From Fusarium oxysporum f. sp. lycopersici 4287 (lineage: Eukaryota; Ascomycota; Sordariomycetes; Hypocreales; Nectriaceae): a DNA stretch of 64,000 nucleotides. Each line of letters begins with the position of its first letter. The stretch's first letter is position 1. The stretch covers positions 620,001 to 684,000 of the forward strand of contig NC_030995.1 in NCBI RefSeq assembly GCF_000149955.1, read 5' to 3'. Both the position numbers and the translations under genes were made by a program. The notes below the pieces were generated by a model. It had not been told where the DNA came from, searched no databases, and was given only the letters and a program-made list of their open reading frames with translations. Shown piece by piece: positions 1 through 11,500 of the stretch.

Positions 1-3000
1 ATCGCAGGCGCTGGATGGAAGATTGCTTCTCCCACCACCTTCACTGGTACCTTCACTGAGGGTAACAACACTGGTCCTGGCTGGGACTCTTCTGCTCGCA
101 TTTCTGCTGCAACCATTATCAGCGATACTTCTTCCTTCAGCGCTGCCGGTATCTTGGGCAGTGATGCTTGGATTGATAAGGCTGCCATTGCTCCCTTCAA
201 GGGATGGCCTGGTTCCGTCTACGGCAAAGACGCTGCTAGCACCACAACCACTTCGGCTGCGACTACAGCTTCAAGCACTACAAGTGCTACCGCTGCCGGT
301 GCTACGTTGACCGTTGCTCCCTCCCCTACCGGAAATCAGTACAAGACTGTGGCCTCTGCCCTTGCTGCCATTCCCAACGACGGCGATGACTACACCATCT
401 TCGTCAAGGCGGGTTCTTACAACGAGCAACTTACCTTCACTCGCTCTAGCGGTCACGTTACCATTCGCGGTGAGACAAGCTTCGAGAATGACTTCACACA
501 GAACGAGGTTCTCATCTGGTTCAAGCTGGGCTACTCGACTGGTGCATCCCGCAACGAAGAGACCCCCGTTCTCTTCTGGAAGACTACCTCAGCCTCTGCT
601 GGTCTCTCGCTGTACAACCTCAACTTCACCAATACCTATCCTCAGACTAGCGACACAGCTGCTCTCGCTGCTGACTTCTTTGGCAACATGGCTGCGTATG
701 GATGTGCTTTCGATGGCTTCCAGGATACTCTACTTGTCAACCAGGGCATTCAGGTCTTCTCCAACTCCTATATAGCTGGATCAGTGGATTTTAGTATGTT
801 CTTTTCTTTCACTCTCTTACGTTCCTGCTGACAATGTGAATAGTCTGGGGCTATAGCAAGGCCTTCTTCCACCAGTGCTATATTGCATCCAACACCGCCA
901 ATGCCTACATCACCGCAAACAACCGCAAGAGTTCTTCTTGGGCCGGTGGTTTCATCTTCGATAAGTGCAAGGTCACATATACTGACAGCTACGGATCTAA
1001 CTTCGGTACGACGTCACTGGGTCGCCCCTGGTCCCAGTATGCCCTTGTTGTGTACATGAACTCTTTCCTTGACAAGCATATCTCTCCTCAGGGTTGGGCT
1101 ACCTGGTCTTCCAGTAACCCTCAGACATCGGTAAGTTTAGAGGAGACGACTTTCTAAGTTTAGAGGAGACGTCTTTCTAAGTTTAGATGAGGCGTCTTTC
1201 TAAGTTTAGAGGAGACGTCTTTCTAAGTTTAGAGGAGACGTCTTTCTAAGTTTACCATATGGCTTGCTGATAATGTCCAGAACGTGCTTTTTGGAGGGGC
1301 TCAAGACAAGGTCAGCCCTGTTTCAGGTGCAAGATTTGTTGAAGATTTCCTGGTCGATGACGGCGAAAAGCCTCCCGCTGGGGAAGTGTTTGCAAATTCA
1401 TTGGCAGCACCAGCTGGCTTGATATGAAGGCATACAGCCTTGTACCCAGCTACGCCATTGACGGCTCTGACACAGCTACCGACCCTGAGACTGATGACAC
1501 TTGGCCGGTGCATCCTTCTGACGGCACCACTCCTCCCAAGAACGCTGTCACTGTGTCCGTCGGAGGAGAAAAGTCGGGATCTTACTCCACTCTCACCGAT
1601 GCTCTCAAGAGTCTCCCCAAGGACTCAACACCCCAGACCATCTTCATCTACGCCGGAACATATGAGGAGCAGGTCCCTGCGATCAACCGACCAGGACCTG
1701 TCACTATCATCGGATACACCGAGAGCGACCCAGGAAAGACCTATACCAGCAATCAGGTCACCATCACCCAAGCCAAGGGTCTCTCGGTTGCTGGTACTAT
1801 TCCCGCTGGCCGTAGCAACGCGGATACAGCCACCATCGCGACAGCCAGCACTAAGATCGCCTTTTACAACGTCAAGTTCGTCAACTCTGATAACTTGGAT
1901 GGCGCGACACCCAGCTATGTTACTCTCGCTGCCAGTATCTACGGAAATGACATCGGATTCTATGGCTGCTCCTTCATCGGCTGGCAGGACACTCTTCTTA
2001 ACGGCGCGACAAATGGTTACCAGTACTATGAGAGCTCGTATATCGAGGGCGCCATCGACTTTAGTATGTTTTGTTCTTTTCACTCCCTTCCCGTTAATAC
2101 TGACATTGATGCTTCTAGTCTGGGGATACAGCAAGGCCTACTTCAAGGGTTGTACACTGGCTGCCAAGCGTGCAAAGTCAGCCATCACAGCACAGAGCCG
2201 TAGCAGTGCGAGTGCGATCGGAGGTTACATCTTTGACCAGTGTCTTTTCACAGAAGCTTCTTCAGCTACTGTGGATCTCCAGGGACAGGTCTATCTTGGC
2301 CGACCTTATAGCGCATATGCTCTTGTGGTCATCAAGAACAGTTACTTAGACAGCATCATTCAGCCTGCTGGTTGGAAGATCTGGTCTACAACCGATCCTC
2401 GCACTGATCATATCACTTTTGCTGAGTACAACAACGAGGGTCCTGGAAGCTGGGAGAAGAACACAGCAGCCCGAGAGGCATTTGGGTTTGCTACACTTCT
2501 GACCTCGGATACTTACTCTCTTGAGTCTGTTATGGACAGCACTGACTGGATCGACAAGACCTACTGGGACTCCATTACAACGCCTCAGCCCAGTACTGTC
2601 ACACCTACCCCTGTTCCTACTGCTCCCTATAGCGGAAAGACTCCTCCTGCCGGTGCCTACATTGTCTCCAAGGACCCTATCGATGGAGTCACAACTTATG
2701 ATACCATCCAGGCTGCCATCGATGCTCTGCCACTTTCCACCAAGGTCACCCCCACTGTCTTCATCTATCCCGGCACATACAAGGAACAGATCGTCCTCAG
2801 CCGACCTGGAACCACATTCTTCATCGGTTACTCTGAGTCTCCTGAAGATAACTCCAAGAACCAGGTCACCATCACATACGACAAGGGCATTGACACTCAG
2901 GCTGAAGCCTCCAACTCTGACTCGGCTACATTCTATGCCACTGGTAACTACTTCCAGGCTGTCAACATCAACTTTGCCAACACCTTTGGTACCACCGCTA

Positions 3001-5014
3001 AGTAAGTCTCAGTTACTCTAATGAACTGTACATACGCTAACAAACGCACAGCTACGCTAGTCTTGGTTTCGCCGTCAAGAGCAGCAAGTTTGCCTCGCTC
3101 TATGGCTGCCAGGTCTACGGTAACCAGGACGCTCTGCTCATTAACGGTAATCTTTTCGCCTACAATTCAATCGTAACTGGCAATATCGACATGATCTGGG
3201 GCTCTGGAGCTGGATATTTCCTCAAGTCGACCATTTCTCCCAACAGAGACGGCATCGCATTGACTGCAAACAAGAAGGGCACAAATTCAAATTCTTACGG
3301 TTTCGTGTTTGACCAGTGCACGGTTACTCCTGCTGGTGGTGCTACTTACTCCAGTATCTACCTTGGTCGACCGTGGGATCAATATGCTCGCGTTGCCTAC
3401 ATCGAGTCTGAGCTGGGTTCATGTGTGGCCGCTGCAGGTTGGCAAGCCTGGACCAAGACTGATCCCCGAACAGCCAATGTCATCTTTGGAGAGTTCGACA
3501 ACTCTGGTCCTGGATCTTCTACTAGCCAGCGTGCTTCTTTCGCCAAGCAGCTCTCTGGCGAGGATGTTGCACAGTTTGAGCTGGGCACTTTCTTCACTTC
3601 TACGGCCTGGATCAACATGACGCTCGTTGACGCGGCGCCCTTTGATGCGGGTATCGCTGCTACCCAGACATTCAGCTCCACAACTGTCTACACTACGCAG
3701 ACTGTGACAACGTCTCAGACAGCTCTTGTCACCACCACCGGAGCCGCTGTGACTATTACAGAGAAGTCCACTTCTACTCTTGATGTCGGAACCACCATCA
3801 CGCCTGATCCTACTACCAAGACCAATACCGAGAAGAGCACGACTACTCAGACTCAGCAGATCACACAAGGAGACAGCGTGATCACCGTTAAGTCGACTAA
3901 CGTTGTGGATGTTGGCAAGACTGTCACCCCTGCTGACGTTACCAAGACTTCAACTAACGTGGTTGCCGCGACTGTCACTTCTTGGATCACAACTTCCGCA
4001 AAGGCTGTCACGACAACAGTATCTACTACTGCGGTCACAGTTACTCCCAAGTCGGTGACTCAGGAAGAGACCGACTTCACAACTGTCTTTGCTACCAGTA
4101 CTTCAAGCCCCAAGGCTGTCACTGTCAAGAGCACTACCACTACCACTATTGGCACTGGCGGTACTACTACTACATCCCTGAAGGCTACCACCGTTGTGTC
4201 TACTGTCGTGACAACTTCTGTCAAGACTGTCTCTAAGACCACAACACTCAAGTGCATCCCAACCCAGGACAAGCGTGATCTCGGCGCCGCAGCGGTTCTC
4301 AAGCCTCGAGCTGCTATCGTCTTTGGTAACCCATCTTTCGATCTTTCTTCTGGTCTGACCCGCCGTGATCTGGACCTTGGCTCCATCAATCTTGAGGCTC
4401 GTGCCGAGGCTCTTCGAACAGTCACTGTCACCGTTGTCTCAACCTACACCACTAACGTCAAGACCTCGACCGCGACTGTCCCTGGCAGCACAACTACAAC
4501 GGAGTTGATCACCACCAAGACGGTTGGAAAGACAAGCACATTGAAGCCGGTGACCGTCGTAGAGGTGTCTACATCTGTCGCGACTCGATTCGCCACTGTT
4601 ACTATCGCAGGATCTACTTCTACAACTACAGAGGTCATCACCAAGGAGTCAGGCAAGACAACTACTCTCAAGGCCGATACCACTACAGTTGTCGTCGACG
4701 CTACATCTGTAGTCACCGAGAAGAAGACCACCACTCTTCCCGCAACCACAGTCACAGTCTACAAGACTCTCACCCAGACTCTGGCTGCAGGAACTGTCAA
4801 GGTTACTTCAACCAACACAGTCAAGAAGACATCCACTGTCACCCTGGACCAGAAGACTGTCACAAGCTGGGCTACAGCGAAGACCACCCTGCTGCCTTCC
4901 AGCACAGTCACGGAGCGAAGCACTGTGTCCAAGGTTACCACTTCTGTGGTCAAGTCGACAAAGACGAATTGGGCGACCAAGACGAGCAAGGGCGCTGCTG
5001 CTTGCACCAACTGA
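1..5014 (+). CDS. Multi-module secreted pectin methylesterase (CE8), 5' partial
   Basis: The gene enters from the left edge. Exons read 1-793, 844-1130, 1281-2063, 2119-3001 and 3052-5014, stop TGA. The end of module A lies at 1-200. Module B (about 300-1420), C (1540-2570) and D (2680-3640) each show the CE8 landmarks: G-x-Y-x-E/Q, a QD motif (QDTL in B and C, QDAL in D), D-F/M-IWG, and LGRP (W in B and D, Y in C). The catalytic Asp pair and the Arg are kept in all three. Introns at 794 and 2064 sit at the same codon (DF|IWG) of B and C, which supports internal duplication. From 3661 a roughly 450-residue Thr/Ser/Val-rich tail follows, with dibasic sites KR at 4271 and RR at 4361. Family members demethylate pectin outside the cell. 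Module B needs a one-base frame correction near 1398-1401. The N-terminus and signal peptide are outside the window. Confidence 0.88.
1132..1254 (+). repeat. Intronic 23-bp minisatellite, five copies plus a partial
   Basis: Units start at 1132, 1155, 1178, 1201 and 1224, with a truncated sixth at 1247. Each starts TAAGTTTAG and ends in CTTTC, with the palindrome AGACGTCT inside most copies. Copy 1 has GACGACT in place of GACGTCT, and copy 3 has GATGAGGCG; copies 2, 4 and 5 are identical. The array fills most of the 150-bp intron 1131-1280, and its first unit overlaps the donor GGTAAGTTTAG. Confidence 0.95.
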
Positions 5015-6690
5015 GCCTGGGGATTCAATTCATTCTAGCGCATTCGTGCGACATAATTAGTCAATTTAGCCTTAATAACTACTATAATTTTGCCCATGTT
5101 GTCCTAGGGACACAAGAAAACTCAAGGCCTCCATCCTAAGCGACAAAAAGACCTAGGTAAGTTTAGTGCAAACTTAGTGGACCTGAAGACTATTTATTTT
5201 TGACACCCTGATGTTTAATCTCTCTACATCGCCTCTCGTTTTCGCTTCGTGACTCAGTGCCATGCGTACCCATGCCGTGGAGCTGGAGATCGCTTGCAGA
5301 TCATAAGCTTTGTCTGAGCGTAAGTGACTGCGCACAAGCTTCGATCGCAAATCGCGGCTGTAAAATTATTGTGATGTTGTGCGTATCAACACTGCAGCCA
5401 TTGCCTCTCCCCGAGTATCGTTGTTTGCACCAGGAAAAGTGGAACACTCGGCGCCGATATCACCACAAATTGGAGATTCAATGTGTGATTTGGGGGAGTC
5501 ATTCAGAATTGGAGAAGTCGCTTATGGAAATCCCACATTCCGTCGTTATCGGCGTTACTAACTTAAACTCTCCGGTTAAATGCAGTTATAATCTTTTAGC
5601 GCCAGGCTTTGATTTGACGTACATTTAAACTCTCGGGAGTTTATCCTCACCTGGAAATACCTGAGGATAAGGATCTGAAGTCTGTTGGCGGTTTGTCGTG
5701 AAAAAAAAAAAGGCACAGTTAAGATTAGAAACCCTTGTGTCACAAAAGCAAATTACCCGGATAGAACAAAATCAGCCACGGCGATAATTTTGCAAAAACG
5801 CCATACTTAAATGATCGACAACGGAATGATCCTCCGACAGCCTGGATAAAAACACCTGTGTTACAAAAACAACCCCATGCAGTGAGATGCTGGCTGGCTG
5901 GCGCAATACGACCCTACGGATAACTGCGTGAGCTGAAAAGATGAAAAACACATGAAATACGAATGAATAAGTGACTCTGCTGCCTCGGTAGAGTGTTTAT
6001 TCTTCGAGTTAAGCTTATGATATGTGGAGACAAAAGCCGGTCGATCATCGAAAGGAATGAGAACAATTCACATGAAAATACGCGTACCCAACCTATTAGG
6101 ACCAGAACCTGCGACGTGTCTTGCATGATTATCCAAAATCTTACCTCTCTCTACCTTACCCTTACGGATAAGACGGCATCATTCCTGGGACTGGGGTTGG
6201 TAGATCTTCATCTGTGAATATCCCTGCTGCCCGTGCAGGCCTAGACTGAGCAAAAGGTCCCCTGCGGTAGATTTTCCAGCGTCTATTAACTATTTCGGTC
6301 GGTGAGATCCTCCACTGTCAGCCGTGTTTTGAGCCCTGTGCATCTTCACTGCAGCATGTGTTCTGGCTTCCGATAGGTCTTTTTATTTTGTTGGTGGTCA
6401 GGGATGTTGGTTGTTGGCTTATTGATGTTTCACCTGACAGGTGAACGGAGAAAATGGCAAATGATCACAGGTGAGAGTGAGAGCCAGCAGTTGTGGAATA
6501 CCTCATATCATCAGAGGTTTATTTCATTATACAAACGTCAAAATGTATAGGTCTTATATCCATGCAAAAGTGTTTCCTTTTTACTCCGTCCAATCGTAAT
6601 AATCCTTTTCGCTAGACCAAACGCTCACATAGAAACTCATGCAATGTCCTGTAAGATGTTCTGCAAGACATCACGTCCAATATCCACCGC
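5015..6690. other. Intergenic region between convergent esterase and MFS permease
   Basis: No convincing gene. It holds a copy of the interspersed repeat (5107-5216), a run of A at 5701-5711 and scattered short ORFs without family features. It must contain the 3' ends of both flanking genes. Confidence 0.7.
5107..5216 (+). repeat. Interspersed short repeat, copy A
   Basis: Starts about 93 bp after the esterase stop codon and lies in the same sense. It shares with the copies at 38.1 and 40.4 kb the order AAGAAAAC, ATCCTAAGCGACAAAAAGA, CTAGGTAAGTTTAGT, ATTTATTTTTGACACCCTGAT. CCTAAG and its complement CTTAGG (here CCTAGG) can pair around CGACAAAAAGA as a small hairpin. Confidence 0.8.
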
Positions 6691-8412
6691 TTAGACGGTA
6701 TATCGGAAGAAGGTGGCGTTGTCGCCGGAGTCCTGCTCCAACTCCTTCTCGGCCCGGGTGTACTCATGAGGAGCCTTGTGTGTCTGGTCACGGCGAGCAT
6801 TCTCGCGTCGGAGGTAGATAGTCATGAGGATGCTGAGAATGCAGCTCATGGTAGTAGTGGCGACGAGGGTCCAGTGACCGGAGCGGTAGTCGGGAGCATC
6901 ATCCTTGCGGTAGACGAAGCCAGAGACGGCACCACCAAGGTTACCCTGTTAATGAGATGTTAGTGAAACTGTGGCTGAATATGTCTGAGACATCTGGATA
7001 AAACTTACGAAGCCGACGTGCATGGCAATACCAACACCACGCTTGAGAGAACCACCAATGTTGTTGCCGTTCCAGGCGACACCTTGGGGAACGTTGGGGT
7101 AGATACCGCAGGTGATGAGGAAAGCGGCGAAGTACTTGGCACCGTGGGAGTCGACAGTGGCAAGGATGATGAAACCAATGATACTGAGAGAAATGTTAGT
7201 AAATGAGGTGTTGTAAATGTGCCAAGTCGGGAAGATCTCCCGTTCTAGAATCTTGGCGGGTTGGAGAAATACTTACGCGACAACACAGAAGAAGATCATG
7301 TAGATACCGCGCTGGCCGTGTCTATCAGCAGCGAAACCACCACCGATGGTGAAGAGACAGGCGACAACGTAGGGAGGAACAGACATGAGCTGAGCCATCT
7401 CGTTGGTGTAGCCGAGACTCTTGACGATGGTGGGAAGGAAGATGGAGATGGAGTAGAGAGGGGTGTAGATTCCGATAGTGATCATCATGTGAACCCAGAT
7501 CTTCCAGTCCTTGAGAGCATCCTTGGCGAACTTCATGTTGAAGGCATCAGAGAGAACAGATCGATCCTCCTCAAGGCGTCGGAGAACCTCCTTGCGCTCA
7601 GAGTCGTTGAGGAACTTGGCAGTATCGGGGTAATCGTGCATGACAAAGAAAGCCATGATAGCAAAGACGAAAGTGATAAGACCCTCGATGATGAAGATCC
7701 AAGCCCAGCCATCAAGACCACCAAGACCATTCATCTCCATGACACCACGAGCAAAGAGGCCACCGAAAGCACCAGCAGCAGTAGCAGCAGAGAAGAAGAT
7801 GGCCATGCGAAGACCGCACTCGTGTCGCTTATACCAGAGAGTGATGTAGTAGGTGATACCGGGGAAGAGACCACCCTCAGCGAGACCAAGAGCCATGCGA
7901 GTTGCAAGGAAACCACCAAAGTTGTGGGTGATACCCATGAGAGTTGTGACGATGGCCCAGGCGATCATGATGCTGGGAATCCAGATGGAGGGACGGAAGC
8001 GCTTCATGGCCATGTTGGAGGGGATCTCGGCTGCGACGTAGAAGGGGAAGAAAACGGCGACAGCGATCTAAGATGCATGTTAGTACCTTGCATATTCCGG
8101 CAGATTGGTAAAAGTCAAGATTGCACTCACGTTGTAATCCCACTTGCCAGTCATGCCAAGAGCCTCTTCGAGGCCAGCGAGCTTAGCATTACCGATGTTG
8201 GTACGATCGAGGAAAGAGAGGAGGTAGAGAAGAGCCAGGAAGGGAAGAAGCTTGATGTCCATCTTGCGGAGGAGGCGCTTGGTGGCAGGCTCATCGAAGA
8301 CTTCCTGGGAGGCATCCTCGTGGAAAGAAACGGCCTTCTCATAGTCGACCTTCTCGGTTGATGAGCTGTCAACCTGACCAGAGGTCACCTTGTTCTCGTG
8401 TTGGTGAAGCAT
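6691..8412 (-). CDS. MFS permease, anion:cation symporter (ACS/Dal5-Tna1-like) family
   Basis: Four exons on the minus strand (8412-8131, 8067-7277, 7183-7009, 6945-6691) give 500 residues with in-frame GT-AG junctions. The first transmembrane region carries the ACS-type signature LLYLLSFLDRTNIGNAKLAG, preceded by a soluble N-terminus of about 50 residues and a KRLLRKMD segment. The RMALGLAEGGLFPGI segment and the long central loop (DYPDTAKFLNDSERKEV) are also typical of this family, which imports nicotinate, allantoate, pantothenate and similar organic anions. The real substrate cannot be read from sequence. The permease is transcribed away from ARG1 across a 6.8-kb gene-free region. A long antisense ORF opposite exon 2 is a coding shadow. 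Confidence 0.92.
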
Positions 8413-8556
8413 TGTGACTTCTCTTGACTTGGGATGATGGGAAGAGAAAAGGGATCAAGCAAGAAAGAGTTGTTTGTCCTCAGGGAAGGAGATGAGAGAG
8501 GATGCTTCTGATCTGAAGAACAAGAACTGGGGAAATAGTCTGGGGAAGAGCCCACT

Positions 8557-8563
8557 CTTTATA
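8557..8563 (-). promoter_or_regulatory. Possible TATA element of the ACS permease
   Basis: TATAAAG on the minus strand, about 145 bp upstream of the permease ATG. The position is reasonable for a fungal TATA box, but only the motif supports it. Confidence 0.3.
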
Positions 8564-11500
8564 CCAGAGTGAATAAGAGAGGAACAGAACAGACAGTGTC
8601 CTTGGATGATACAGCTTTACCTACCGTACCCCAGATCCATACTCGGGGTGTCTACAACGAAACTACCACTGCGACTGTCAAGGTATGGCCCTTGTAAGCA
8701 AGCCCAGTCCCATTTTCGAAAAAGCCTCCGTCGTATAAAATCCACTTTCCGCGCGAACGGCAACTAAGCAAGGGTTATTTTAGAATGGCAAGGCCCTCAC
8801 TCTACAAGGTGTGCGTCGCATGCAGAGGACAGAGATAGAGTGTGTCGCCCAATCTCAAAAGGCCCAGATGCGACTGGCCAACACCTCCAACTCCAATCTT
8901 TACAGGGGTCAACCAACAACTAAACTTAAGGGAGGAAACTCCACTCACACCTTGCTTTTTACCCCATGTTATCTTGGCTTGCACTTGTACGTACCTTACC
9001 CCATGTTGTCTGTCTTCTCTCTCTTTTCCCCCGCTCGGAGACCAATCGCCGGGCCCCCAAAGAAACATGTACTGTAATGCCAAGGAAGAACGCCCACACT
9101 TTGTCTAGGCCCTGCTGACCAGGGAAGAGGAAAAGTGAATGAGGACAGAAAGAGCCTCGACTGAGAATACTCGGGGTGGCCTCTTTTTCTCTTACCAGGA
9201 TGGACCTGTTGGTTGGGTGAACACTGAATTGTTTCATTGTACGATGAGCGCCAAGTGAACAAGAGATATGGTCTCTGCCGATCTTGTGTGATGGTTCCCA
9301 AGAGATTTCCAAGCCCATCAGCCAAGCGTGACAAAAAAGCTTGACACAGATTTCTCATGTATGCCAAGTCGGTACTGGAGAGATATTGCAACCCCGACAG
9401 TTGCAGGGAGGGAACTGCGCCGCCAGACGTAGAATGCAATGGGACAAATCCCCGCTCCCATTTTATTTCGGGAGCATGCGACGGTATGGCGTATTGCTCA
9501 GTCGGACTTGAATATGCCAATGCTAACGTAGAACATCGCCATCTCTTGTTTGGTGATCTGTTGAACAACCCTGTCTAGACTACTTGTGTCTCATGGGCGA
9601 TCTCCATTAACAACATCGTACCATGATGGCCCTACCGTATGTCATACACTGGAATGGCAATCTACCTACCACTGACACTGACACCCTGTAACCGTGCGTC
9701 GCCCACGGACCCCGAGAAAAGCAGGCTGTCGTTGTGTCCGAGATGTATGTGTGAGATGATAATTTGCCGTCCGTCCCGACGGGCCCTGATGGTGCAGTTG
9801 CAGGCAGTATTGGATGCATTAAGACACATGGCAAGGCATCCACTACGCGAGGCATAGTTATCAAGTCTGCATATTTCCACGTGTATGCATCATAATATCC
9901 AAGATAAGGCAAACATACGCCGTACGTAGTAGTAAATCAGCATAGCATCACAGCGTAGTACATCTTGTCAAGCACGAGGTTTCATCACGTATCTGCCAAG
10001 TCAAGTGCCTAGAAAACGCCCAGCAGACTTACCAGATCTCGTGGCTTCGAGAAAAAGAAAAAAAAAAGAGCCTCATCTACATTACTTCACTTCCTCGGGG
10101 GCTTGCCTCAACGGCTTCGGCTATCTTGACAGCCGTAGCTCATATCGGATCAATGGAAGCTCCCTCTTTTAGATCTAGTGTGAGTCTGTAGGGATGATCT
10201 TGTCTTGAAGAAGGAAGAGACTGGGAGCAAAGGTGAAATGCGCTTGGGACGCCACCACATGGCAAATACGCGCGGCGTGAAATCGGTGAGGGGAAAAGAA
10301 GTGTGTGTGAGAGATAGCGCTGCTACGAGAGGGGAAATTCCGTGTGGGAAGAAGCATAAGTTACAGGTTAATGTTAATGTTATTTAGTGGCCTTCTTTGA
10401 CTCTGTTGGTTGGTGCGAATGAAAGACCCCAGATGCGCTGGGCTGTAGTGCCGGACCAATTTTGCGGGGGAATTACCCACTCAAACTCGACTGTTTTAGG
10501 CTGCTTACAGGACCCGGGCTGATTACCGCGCTGGGCCTCAGTGGGCCACTCTCGTCTTTTTTTCCAGGGCCCTCGGCCGCTGTCTCTGTCTCACTGGCAG
10601 CACCCAACAGCTCACTTTCGCGTCTCCATCGACCGGTCGACTCCCGAGCTGGCTCCATCAAGAAAATCCGGGGGAATATGGAGATGAAGAAGAGATTCCG
10701 GGGAAAAGCAAGATGAAGATTCTGGGGAAGCCTGTTCGTACGGGAAAGAACGGGGTTGCATTTTGACAGCTTCAGATTGAATCTCATCTTCTTGCTTTAC
10801 TTGATACGTAGTGCTAGATCTGATGCTTCCATTCCATGCTTCCATCGATTTGGAGACTCTTAGTACACTCAAGCTCCGCACGTCCGGAACATTGATACCC
10901 TCGGCTAAAGCGACCAGACTGCAACATTCTCCAAGTAACTCACCCTCTCTCCTCTCCTCTTACCGCTTTATTCCCCCCTATCTTTGGAGAAAACAAGATG
11001 TCTCGTTACGTACACGAATGAATTCCCCAAAAACATGGAACGGACAAAAAGGAGATGGAGGGTGGCCCCTGCTTAGTGCCTACAGGGATATGGCTTCACG
11101 GCTAAGATACCGGATGTGCGCTTTTGTTGAGCGTAAGCGGAGACTCCTCCAAGGAAAACCAGACACACAATCTCTTTTCTCATCACATGGCACTGGGGTT
11201 CTCCTCATAACTTAGGCAGGTTAAGGTAAAAGATAAGCTTGATGGCAGTTCTCCACTGATCCTCCACGCCGTTCTTTATCCTAAGGAATAAGTCAAGTTA
11301 GAGAAGTGGACGCGGTAGATATTCACGGATGAGAACCTTGTTTTGTCATTGTCTTCTAATCACTACTTTCTCATATGATGCCATGTTTGTGGATACATGG
11401 CCTGAGATGACTCAAGTACCGACAGAATCTACATCTCATCTCTAAGCATCTACTCTCTCTTGTCATCTAAAATCTCACCCCTTCGGTATTGTCCTCAGTC

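Noticed and set aside
1383..1406. Short intron to explain the frame change in esterase module B
   Set aside because: The only GT-AG pair that fits locally is about 24 bp, too short for fungal splicing, and would delete conserved residues.
7261..8361. Long plus-strand ORF (366 codons) opposite the ACS permease
   Set aside because: It is the complement of permease exons, has Asp/Glu/Ser-rich shadow composition and runs through the permease introns; the minus-strand product matches a known family.
8996..9568. 190-codon minus-strand ORF in the gene-free region
   Set aside because: No family features, compositional bias and overlapping ORFs of similar quality in other frames; not supported as a gene.
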